Assembly: GCA_008931825.1 (NCBI GenBank)
Contig: QXVZ01014516.1
Location: 1 to 25,640 of the forward strand
DNA: 25,640 bases
Reading direction: 5' to 3'
From: Phallusia fumigata
Taxonomy: Eukaryota > Chordata > Ascidiacea > Phlebobranchia > Ascidiidae
The notes beneath the pieces are model-generated. The model made no database searches. It was given only the letters and a program-made list of their open reading frames with translations, and was not told where the DNA came from. Of the stretch, positions 9,900 to 17,874 are shown in pieces. Positions within the stretch are counted from its first letter, which is position 1, and each line of letters starts with the position of its first letter. A program made the position numbers and the translations under genes.

Positions 9900-10025
9900 G
9901 TGCAATGTGACGTAAATGCCAGACATCCGGAAAAACGCTGAAACGCTTTGTTAGCGGGAAATACATGGGTTGGTGAAAGGTAATATGGCTTCAGTTCGTC
10001 ACTGCTTGACCATTGATTTATTGGT
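9900..10025 (-). promoter_or_regulatory. Conserved block in the 3' region of gene A
   Basis: The block matches 17051-17215 behind gene B in several unbroken words: GTGCAATGTGACGTAAATG, TTGTTAGCGGGAAA, TTGGTGAAA and GTCACTGCTTGA. The B copy has about 45 extra bases in the middle. It lies in the presumed 3' UTR. The match is better than in the surrounding flank, which suggests selection on RNA or DNA, or simply slower decay. Confidence 0.35.
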
Positions 10026-10635
10026 ATTGGAAAGTTCGAAAGGTTGTTTATCAAAATGGGTATAGCAGGTTGAAATGGTAGTGCGAGTGGTAATTATGAT
10101 AAAGATTACGAAACACAAGCTACATTCACGTTATATTTTCGCATAAACGTTGTAACAGTAACCAAGTCAACATCGTGATGACAAAAGCACAAAGTTTGTC
10201 TTACGCCAACAATGATAAAACAAAACACAAAAATTTCACATTACACAACTGCATTTGTAAAGTAACATAGTAAAAAATGAGCATTTTTTTGTTTTTCATT
10301 TTTAAAGTAAAGGCACACTCGGACGCTTTGTTTGTTATTCAACTCTACAAGCAGTTACTGTGTGTGAAATGTACAGTGGGTTTGGTAAGTTCCAAGCCAC
10401 AATGAGTGCGCGTTTAGTAATACTAGACCAAATGCAGCGCAATGATCGTGAACCGAAAATCCTTTGTTTTTGGAGTAAAAGAAGATTTAGAAATAATAAA
10501 AGCGCCGAAAAGAACTGAGTCTAGGTTTTTTTGTTAGTTTCTAAATGTGCAGAAATTGTAAACAGCTATTAACATTATTGGACATAGCTTCAGTTAGAAG
10601 TACCAGCGTTTGTGGTGTTTTGTCGCATCTCAGAG

Positions 10636-10787
10636 CTAGATGTCAGCTTCAATCTGACATGGAAGAATCTTCTGTCTGACAGATTGATTCAGGACGCAAT
10701 ACAGCAGGAAGACGACGACTCCCTGCGTCCCGTTCACCACCACGTTGATGTACATGAACACCTCGTTCGAAATCTCGTTCCCGATTC
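10636..10787 (-). CDS. Gene A exon 12: TM7 and short tail
   Basis: 152 nt ending in TAG (10638-10636). It reads IGNEISNEVFMYINVVV, then NGTQGVVVFLLYCVL. Beyond QIEADI the frame differs from B because of one extra A and a substitution (GACATCTAG against GACTCTGGC in B), so the tail is about 17 residues shorter. Confidence 0.9.
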
Positions 10788-13700
10788 CTGCAAAAAACAT
10801 ATTTAATGTGAAACTCCTGAGGCGCGTTGATGTTGATGTAACTTAACGAGATAAGAAAGAAAGTGCACACATACAAATATCACCTGTGAAGAAAGCCAAA
10901 CTCCAAGTTCCACCAAGCATTAGGAGCATGAGGAAGAAAGACTTTGCTGTTCTCAGCGCTGTTCCTGTTCCAGCATTCTCATCTCTGTCACCCGTCGATT
11001 TCTTGTTAATCATCACATGGGTGGTCTTCAGGATGATGATGAAGTTGATGAGGAGGACGAGAGCAAGAGGAGCGACGACCGTAGTGTAGAAGATCGGAGT
11101 ACCGGGAGCCAACCAGCATCTGTCATACTTGGGAATTGGAAAAGATTGGTTTTGAAAATGATTGCGATGCTTAAAAAGTGCCTGTGGGTTTATGTAGATC
11201 CCATGGGAAAGGCCCACACCCCCAGCTACACCCACTAAAATAGCGGGAACCACCCAACCGACGGTCATAAATACTTGCAGACGAATTTTGGGATCTTGTG
11301 CCTCAAAACTGTATGGAAAGGAGGTGGCCATCAGAAGACGGATTCCTTCAATGAGGAAGCACATTCCTAAAAAGATTATTAGAAATTTTAATTAGTTTAT
11401 AACATACAAAAATTGAATGTATCTGTGTTGAGAGCTAACCTACACACAGTAGGAGATAATGAACTACCACTGTGAAAATCTCACATGAGACCGCATTCAA
11501 CACAGCAAGATCATGGATCATGTTGACAGAGTGGAGAAGCAGAAGAGAAGCTGACAAGCTCATCTGAACCGGAAGTCTGTCATCGCCTTGTTTGTATTTA
11601 GCGAGGATTGCAATGGTGGCTATCAGAAATGCTATGGAAGCCGATTCTGTGGTATAAGATGTAATCTGAAAATAGAATGCTGTTTAACTTTGACAATGCA
11701 ACATAAATTTTGTCTACGGTGTTCACCTTTACACCATCAGGTATGGTGACAGTTTCCACGGCCAATAGAACGGTGAAAACAGTGAGGTGCTTGCACTTGC
11801 AAGTGACGTTACCTGTTACGTCATCACTGAGTGTGACGCAACCACGATCTGAGTACTTTCTTTCAATTCTATCGTAGTAAAGACAGATTAGCTCCAGTTT
11901 GTTGATCATCAGGTTGCTTGTGTTTTTCTTTTTCGCTTCGATCTCCTTGCAGACAGATTCCGTCGATGTAGGAGAGACTGTGTAACTTGCGTTTCCTGGC
12001 AATTGATCGTCACCTGCTGTGGCATTTGGTGAACGCCGCAAGCTATCGGCGTTCAAACCAACAATAACAATGTAGGAAGTGTTTTCGGGTGATATGTAAC
12101 GCGTAGTAGCGAGGGATCCCGCTTTGATCGGTTGGGTCTGTGCAGTTTCTGTTGTGTTCAACTTAAATACAAGCACCGCGCACACCAACCGACTGACGTT
12201 ATTTGTTTGAAGTGTGAATTCGATGTGAGATGATCCTAGCTCAAGGATTGAGTTGTATGTCTTCCGATCAATGTTGGTAACTACGATGTGCAGCTGAGTG
12301 TCTCCGTAATCGTAAGTGGTTCCGTTTGTTTCCGAATGACTTCGGGAAAAATCCTCGATTTGGTTTTCAACGTTTCCTATTTCCACCGCATTTGCCGGGT
12401 TCGAGTTTTCTAACTGTTTCAACAATGTCTGGGCTGAAATATAACATATATTTGTAGTAATGAGAGTCATATTTTGCAAATAGCCTCTTGCTCGAAATGT
12501 CTGCCAAATGTGGAATAAATAATTATCCGTTATCACTAGGATCGCGCTGTGATATGGAACCTGTTTTATTTAAAACACAGCCATACTGCACTAATCCACC
12601 AAAATAGAAAAATATATCTTTTTTTTAATTAGTGCTTTGTCCTTTTGCATATTTTTTGTCAACAGCATTTTGCTTCTTACGCTGGTTTGTTATCACACTG
12701 AGGGTGGTGAGCATTGTGGCTTCCAGTTCATCTTGGAGAATTTGACGACCAGGAGATTTCCTGTGCGAATTTGACACTTTTTAATTTTGAACAAGCAAAA
12801 ACACAACGGGACAAAAGAAAAGTATCTTACGTTGATAACAGAATGTAGCCCAAGATATCTTTGTCAACAATTCCATTCAACTGAGCTTTATTTATCATGT
12901 TGTTTCGATCTCGAATTCGTGCGGAAAACGAAAACGTCTTCCCAGTTTGATTCTGTACGCATTTAAAAATATATCTCCGATTTTCTAGTAAAAGCTCTTT
13001 TGTAGCAGTTACCAAATGGTTGCTGCCAAAATGACCGTGTGGTTAGCGAAAGACCGTGTGCAAAAAATGTATTGTGCTCGCAAGGTTGTGGATTCTAATT
13101 CAGTCTCGGTCGCTTGGGTTTCCCTGATCAAAACTTAAGCGGCTTTCCTTCAAAGCATTGGCCCCGATGGGTTGACCCACAGATACAGTCACAACATTAA
13201 ATAAACAAAACATGATCCAACGGAATTGCAATGGGCAGGTAGTTTGACGGCGGACTCACCATGAACACAACGCAAAAGGCGTGCAGTGAAGAGACATGAA
13301 ACAAGCACCGCAAAATAATTCTTTTAGGCAGAATCGAAAACAACCTTTTATGTAAACAAAGATAAAAAAAATCGCCGACTAAGCCAGAATTGTAAAAGGA
13401 CTTAACTTCAGGAAGGCATACTCTAATTACCCGTTTCCGGATGCTTGTACTTAATTTCCGTGATATTTCGCTCATATTTCTAAGTATGAACGAATGCCAG
13501 TTTTTGTAAAACATTACACATTTTACCTGCGAAAAGTAGAAATACACTTCACACACGCTCGGGACACCGGCGCCATAAACTTGAGCTCCTTTGAAAAACA
13601 AGTCGTAACCACCTAGAGACACCGAACCTGAGAAGTTCTGGAAACTTCCTCTTCCATCCGCTCCGAGGTCTGACGTCACCTGTGTTGTTTTTACGACAAA

Positions 13701-14944
13701 TTCAGTTACCATCTTGATTTTATATTATATGCGATACGAAAGCATATTATTTTTACCTCTATTTCATAACTGCTAGGTGTTGGATCGGTTGCGTTAATGT
13801 TAAAAAATGCGATAAAGGGATGAACAGCAAGNCGTAACCACCTAGAGACACCGAACCTGAGAAGTTCTGGAAACTTCCTCTTCCATCCGCTCCGAGGTCT
13901 GACGTCACCTGTGTTGTTTTTACGACAAATTCAGTTACCATCTTGATTTTATATTATATGCGATACGAAAGCATATTATTTTTACCTCTATTTCATAACT
14001 GCTAGGTGTTGGATCGGTTGCGTTAATGTTAAAAAATGCGATAAAGGGATGAACAGCAAGTGTGACAAAAGTAAAGTTGTCCAATCTGCATAGAAATCAA
14101 TAGAAATTACTCACTGCATCTTGTTTTATCTTGATTGGAAAGTAATCATGCATACCTGTATGACTGGTTGTAGTTAGCTTTGCTCACTTTTCTATTTACA
14201 TGATACCACACCTAAATATAACAGGTTGAATTACAAAGGTACGTAATATGACAGCCGGAGACTAAACTAAAACCCGGCGATCATACTAATATGTTTAGTC
14301 ATACCACGTTTCCATTGTCGTACATATTATCACCTCCATCAGCGATTAGATACATGGGAGGAATAAGATAGTCGTACTTGTAACGATAAAAATCGTTCAA
14401 ATGTTTTGTCAAGTTTGACGATCGAAGTCGATCCAGCAATACATCAGTTTCTGCAAATGCAAAACAAATAGTTACATCCACGAAACGGAATATGGATTGA
14501 CCAGAGTAAATTAAAGCTTATTGCCAGTGTTGTGACACACACATCATCCTCCTTAAATCACCCGCTCCCTTACGTCTTTTTTACTAAAAATCGATTAGGG
14601 AATAAGCCATTCTACAGTTGGATTATTAAAGAGCAATGTGCTTGCTAAAACTGAAAGTTCCAAATAGTCTTCATCATAAAGTTTTGTTGCAACTACATCT
14701 ACTTTTTCCTTCATAACAGCCAAACAATAAAGAGAAGTTAATCCACCACTGAAATGTCCACTTTTGTGGCTGAACAGCGGTTACTCTTGTGGCTTAAATT
14801 AAATATCAGACCACAAAACTTTCGGCAAAATCTTTAATGATTTCAGTTGACAAAAAAATGAAACTTACCTGGAATCGAGGCTGACACAAGGACCAACATT
14901 ACTACCATCAAGTTCACAGTTAAAACTCTTGAAGGGAGTGACAT
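10636..14944 (-). CDS. Adhesion GPCR gene A (11 coding exons, about 777 aa)
   Basis: A plasma-membrane adhesion (class B2) GPCR. Coding exons are listed separately; joined in phase they give about 777 residues. Order: signal peptide (1-25), an unfamiliar ectodomain (26-255) with DGGDNMYDNGN and LGADGRGSF motifs, a GAIN-like region (256-491) ending in a GPS with four Cys (C-x-x-Y..., GC, TCKC) and HL|T at 472/473, then seven membrane segments (about 495-760) and a short tail. TM3 (CEIFTVVVHYLLLCVG) with EG(I/V)RLLM, TM6 (LGGTW) and TM7 (NGTQG) fit the family. The region after the cleavage site, TVFTVLLAV, matches a tethered agonist. The two usual GPS Trp positions are Tyr. The ligand is unknown. 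The gene is a tandem paralogue of gene B. A 228-bp contig overlap around the N at 13832 duplicates parts of exons 4 and 5 and must be collapsed. Confidence 0.9.
10884..11366 (-). CDS. Gene A exon 11: TM3 to TM6
   Basis: 483 nt, phases 1 to 1, acceptor TTTTAG|GAATG, donor TCACAG|GTGATA. It holds the end of TM3 with IEGIRLLM, TM4 (VGWVVPAILVGVAGG), extracellular loop 2 with the conserved C-W pair (RCWLAP), TM5 and TM6 (LGGTWSLAFFTG). About 89% of residues match gene B; the changes cluster in loop 2. Confidence 0.9.
11440..11665 (-). CDS. Gene A exon 10: TM1 to TM3
   Basis: 226 nt, phases 0 to 1, acceptor TTTCAG|ATT, donor GTAG|GTTAGC. It covers TM1 (ESASIAFLIATIAILA), TM2 (VQMSLSASLLLLHSV) and the start of TM3 (CEIFTVVVHYLLLCVG), with the conserved Cys at the head of TM3. 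Confidence 0.9.
11727..12433 (-). CDS. Gene A exon 9: GAIN region and GPS
   Basis: 707 nt, acceptor TTTCAG|CCC, donor AAG|GTGAAC. It runs from QTLLKQLENSN to TVTIPDGVK. There are many N-glycosylation sequons (NGT, NVS, NTT, NTS, NAT, NAS, NVT). The GPS has Cys in LICLYYD, RGCVT and TCKCKHL, with the predicted self-cleavage HL|T. Two exon-length open bases upstream of the acceptor (to 12536) are intron. Confidence 0.9.
12681..12760 (-). CDS. Gene A exon 7
   Basis: 80 nt, phases 2 to 1: KSPGRQILQDELEATMLTT, then LSVITNQ. The matching exon in B is nearly identical. In A it must splice straight to exon 9, because exon 8 is missing; the frame is kept (both junctions are phase 1). Confidence 0.85.
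12831..12952 (-). CDS. Gene A exon 6
   Basis: 122 nt, phases 0 to 2, acceptor GTACAG|AATC, donor CAAC|GTAAG. It starts NQTGKTFSFSARIRD and ends GYILLS. NQT is a potential glycosylation site. Confidence 0.85.
13030..13195 (+). mobile_element. tRNA-derived SINE copy in intron 5 of gene A
   Basis: It has an A-box-like GTGGTTAGCG (13037-13046) and a B-box-like GGATTCTAATTC, followed by a body that includes CAGTCTCGGTC and GTTTCCCTG. The same body follows the B box at 22765-22820. The paralogous intron 5 of gene B lacks it and is about 230 nt shorter, so it inserted after the A/B duplication or was lost from B. Confidence 0.6.
13527..13712 (-). CDS. Gene A exon 5: LGADG motif exon
   Basis: 186 nt, 62 codons, phase 0 at both ends. 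Acceptor TCAAG|ATG, donor CGCAG|GTAAAA. It contains LGADGRGSFQNFSGS, LGGYDLFFKG and VPSVCEVYFYFSQ, which suggests a beta-rich extracellular module. The Met at its start is internal, not a start codon. Confidence 0.85.
13757..13831 (-). CDS. Gene A exon 4, truncated left-contig copy
   Basis: This is the last 75 nt of exon 4, identical to part of 13986-14085 and cut by the N at 13832. It should be collapsed with that exon. Confidence 0.85.
13833..13941 (-). CDS. Gene A exon 5, truncated right-contig copy
   Basis: This is the first 109 nt of exon 5, cut by the N at 13832. It is identical to the complete copy at 13527-13712 and is an assembly duplicate, not a separate exon. Confidence 0.85.
13986..14085 (-). 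CDS. Gene A exon 4
   Basis: 100 nt, acceptor TGCAG|A, donor GAG|GTAAAA. It reads LDNFTFVTLAVHP, then FFNINATDPTPSSYEIE. Its donor opens a 44-nt intron (13942-13985 here, 13713-13756 in the left contig). A truncated duplicate of this exon is at 13757-13831. Confidence 0.85.
14156..14211 (-). CDS. Gene A exon 3: most divergent ectodomain exon
   Basis: 56 nt, phases 0 to 2: VWYHVNRKVSKANYNQSY. Only 7 of 18 residues match gene B, the lowest of any exon, although both ends (V-x-Y and YNQ-x-Y) are kept. Confidence 0.8.
14305..14450 (-). CDS. Gene A exon 2: ectodomain with DGG-x-NMY motif
   Basis: 146 nt, acceptor GCAG|AA at 14451, donor GTG|GTATGA at 14304. It reads ETDVLLDRLRSSNLTKHLN and then IADGGDNMYDNGN. 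The charged, Tyr-rich sequence and the DGG..NMYD.GN motif are kept in gene B. I recall similar DGG-x-DMYD-x-GN segments in other aquatic invertebrate proteins but cannot name the domain. Confidence 0.85.
14869..14944 (-). CDS. Gene A exon 1: start and signal peptide
   Basis: ATG 14944 gives 25 codons plus one base: MSLPSRV, then a hydrophobic core MVVMLVLV ending SASIP, a typical secretory signal. The donor is CCAG|GTAAGT at 14868. Only this frame joins exon 2 without a stop, and gene B has the same start and frame. A longer frame from 15146 in another phase hits a stop on joining and is rejected. A polypyrimidine-AG (ttcttttag, ending 14974) just upstream could be a cis or spliced-leader acceptor. 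Confidence 0.85.
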
Positions 14945-15330
14945 TGTTGATCTGAATCTGATGAAAATCTGATCTAAAAGAACTTGGATAAGTTAAAACT
15001 GCACAAGAGGATAACTTCCTGGCTGATGCTGTGTGCAAATATCTGCAAACAACGAACTGACCCCTTGTTATTGTTACCACAGCAGTTATACACGCAACAG
15101 AGCAGGACAAGGAAATGTAACGCGTTATAAACAGCAACCTCTGCATCTCAGAACAAATAAGGAAGTGCGTAAAAAGAAATAATCGATTCCTGATGCCAAA
15201 TCAGGTTCATCGCCCGGTCAAATCACAAAGAAAATATTTTGTACCTGTTGATGTGATCCTCCAGGATCGTGGGATTCTTAACGGAGTTTTGAAGAGTCAG
15301 TTTTTGAAAATTTTCCTCTGGCCTAAGATG
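14945..15330 (-). promoter_or_regulatory. Upstream block of gene A conserved with gene B
   Basis: The roughly 200 bp before the ATG match 21837-22040 of gene B well, for example ACCACAGCAGTTA (a RUNX-like ACCACAG inside), CACGCAACAGAGC and GCATCTCAGAAC. A looser match continues to about 15400. A frameshifting +1 and a -2 indel separate A and B here, as expected if this is 5' UTR or promoter rather than coding sequence. A TATA-like TTTATAAC (complement of 15124-15131) is present. Sites are inferred, not proven. Confidence 0.45.
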
Positions 15331-16480
15331 AAATCATACGTTGTGTGCATATGTTAATCCGTTATTCCAACTGGTGGGGGTTCGGGAAATGCATGTTAAA
15401 AAGTTCGGGGTTTAGTAACTCTAAAACATTTAACAAACCACTGCCCTATTGGTTGCCAATCTTTTCGGTGTCATTCATCATTTTGACGATTTGGTTGAAA
15501 GCTGTGGATTCTTTTGAAAATAGGAGTGTACAAGTGGTCTCTAATCAAAACGACACATAAAATTTTAAAAATGTGTGCACAGCCATACGGAATGGGCGAT
15601 CAGAATATGAGACGAGCACCTTTCAGATCAATAGGCTATGAAACATTTTTGTTTTCACTATGCCCAGCAGCGTCCCCTAGCGGCAGATATTTTCAAATCG
15701 GTAATAACTTGAGTCTCACAAAAATACAACTAGGACAGTATTTACTTAACTATGTGTAATTCGGGTGAAAATTATTCTGAGAGCAACTTATGCATTTCTG
15801 TAGAGGCAGTTTGAAGCAAATTGTCTTGAAATTGTCGACTCTGTGTTCATCGTAAACCTTATGAAAAACACTTTACATTTATGACGCGAATTATAAACGC
15901 AAAAAAACATCCCCAAAATGTTGTTTCGAATTCTTGAGGTCTTACGTACACTTTTGCCAAACCTTTTAGCAGTGCTACCGACTTGTTGATGCCCTAATTA
16001 TCATGAATCGCATGAAGAGACGTTGCTCAAACGCTAAGCTGCATTTCAATGAACCATTTTTGAACCACAGAAGTTGTTGAGTTATTCTTAAGCCCTGATC
16101 GTTTGCAATATTCTCATTAAGATTTTTTTAATAAGTGTAAATTACAATTTTTAAGCAATTTGTTTCTTGTGTCGCTTATATTGCGTACTTAGGCCACGAC
16201 TCGCACAAATATCACTTTTAACAGTTCATTTACTGCGTCACCAGTAAACTTCATTTATGTTGCGAGCTTGTTGCGGCTCCATAAGCTCACAAACTTAAAG
16301 CGAGAGACAAGGAAAACTACCACAGGTACAAAATTCGGGTCCGCGATACACCGTAAGAAATTTTGCTTAATTCCACATTTTACGTTGGGCGCATTTCCTA
16401 CCTTATCTCAATAAAAGTAATGGTAAAGCTATGCTTCAGACGCATAATCAGCATTAATCGTTAAAATTATGTATTTTTGT
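15331..16480. other. Upstream flank of gene A, end of the first tandem unit
   Basis: No gene is supported. Patchy similarity to 22260-22980 shows that it belongs to the duplicated unit, for example GAATATGAGACGAGC (15603 and 22568), GGTCCGCGA/GAGTCCGCGA (about 16338 and 22911) and TAATGGTAAAGCT (about 16418 and 22945). The unit junction lies near 16460-16500. Confidence 0.5.
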
Positions 16481-16606
16481 AAACGGCTATTTGGCCAATT
16501 TTGTTTTTTTGTCAGCTTTACTATTGTTTTCGTCTAGTCTCCTGTCATAAAACTGTTGCGTAATTAATCAGTTGTGTTACAGACGATGCAAACAAAAGCA
16601 CACACG

Positions 16607-16612
16607 TTTATT
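16607..16612 (-). terminator. Candidate poly(A) signal of gene B (AATAAA)
   Basis: TTTATT in the context agcacacacgtttatttc, about 1.06 kb beyond the stop of gene B and in the same context as at 9458-9463. Confidence 0.4.
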
Positions 16613-17050
16613 TCGATGGTATTGATAACTATACATAATGTCAATTACCATATTCGGTTACTTTTGCAGGTTAAAGTTAAGCAAGGTACAAAAAACCGTT
16701 CACTAATCACAAACACCATTAGTTGTAAAAATCCATGGAAGTTAGACATTTATCTTCTGCCCTTTTCAGGCGGTTGTTTTATCGAATACATTTATGCCAT
16801 AAATAAATCACACTTTACACTTGGGGCCATGGTTTTACTAGAATGTGTAAAGAATCATGTTTTTTTGGACAGCAAGACCAAAACTTTTGCTACATGACAC
16901 ACATCATATCACGACAAAATTCCTACGAAACCAAAGCTGTAAATTAGGAACGAATGCCAAATAATTTACCAATTTTCGCAAATATTGACTGTTATTCAAA
17001 AGAGAGCATTAATGTCAAATGGGTTTCATTGTCACAGTGTCTCAGCGTTT

Positions 17051-17215
17051 GTGCAATGTGACGTAAATGTTTAGCTACAACACTAAAAGGTAAAGAATTT
17101 TCTGATAACTAATCTGCCGAACATCCGGCGTTGAAACGCTTGTTAGCGGGAAACACATGGATTGGTGAAACCTACTATTGACGTCACTGCTTGATCATTG
17201 ATGTATTAGTGTTGT
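17051..17215 (-). promoter_or_regulatory. Conserved block in the 3' region of gene B
   Basis: Counterpart of 9900-10025. It has an extra internal segment (about 17070-17116) and a full TGACGTCA palindrome near 17179 where A reads TCGTCA. Confidence 0.35.
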
Positions 17216-17671
17216 CAGGTTTTAATGGTTTAAATGGTGGTTAAACATTTTAAACGAAGACTATGAAACAAACAATCTACATTGAGATTATATCCGTATT
17301 TATTGAGTTGTAGCAGTGGTCAAATGAATATGGTGATGAACAAAACTCTACATCAGCATTTCGCCATCCAAATAAGAAACGAGACATATATCACAAAAAC
17401 TGCATTTGCAAATTTTTACAAAATAAAACAAAAATGCTTTGTTCATTGGTTTTTACATTTCGAATCCAAACACAAACTTGTTCGTTTCAAATTTACGAGC
17501 AATAACCATCAATTCACAACTTTATGCATTGGCTAGTGTTTAACAACACTGGAACAAATACAACGCAAACATGATTTACTTTGTTTTGTTGGTTAAAGAA
17601 AAGCAGCTTCATAAACAAGTTTGTTGGTAAAAACAATTGAAATTTAGCGTTTTTTACATTAGTCCACTCCC

Positions 17672-17874
17672 TTAGCTTCGGTTTGAAGGACCAGTGTTTG
17701 TGGTGCTTTGTTGCTGCTCAGAGCCAGAGTCAGCTTCATTCTGGCATGGAAGAATCTTTTGTCTGACGGTTTGATTTAAGATGCAGTACAGCAGGAAGAC
17801 GACGATTCCCTGCGATCCGTTTACCACAGCGTTCATGTACATGAACACCTCATTCGAAATCTCGTTTCCCACTC
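17672..17874 (-). CDS. Gene B exon 12: TM7 and C-tail
   Basis: 203 nt ending in TAA (17674-17672). TM7 contains NGSQGIVVFLLYCIL. The tail QNEADSGSEQQQSTTNTG is Ser/Thr/Gln-rich and may be a phosphorylation target. Confidence 0.9.

Larger units (their letters stand above)
13603..14060. repeat. 228-bp duplication flanking the N at 13832 (unmerged contig overlap)
   Basis: Bases 13604-13831 and 13833-14060 read identically by eye and meet at the N. The left contig runs out at gaacagcaag (13831), where the right one continues (after 14060). This is the same signature as at 2484. Confidence 0.9.

Noticed and set aside
9860..10054. 64-codon minus-strand frame downstream of gene A
   Set aside because: It lies in the conserved 3' block, but gene B does not keep the frame (a 45-bp insertion and other indels), so coding is unlikely.
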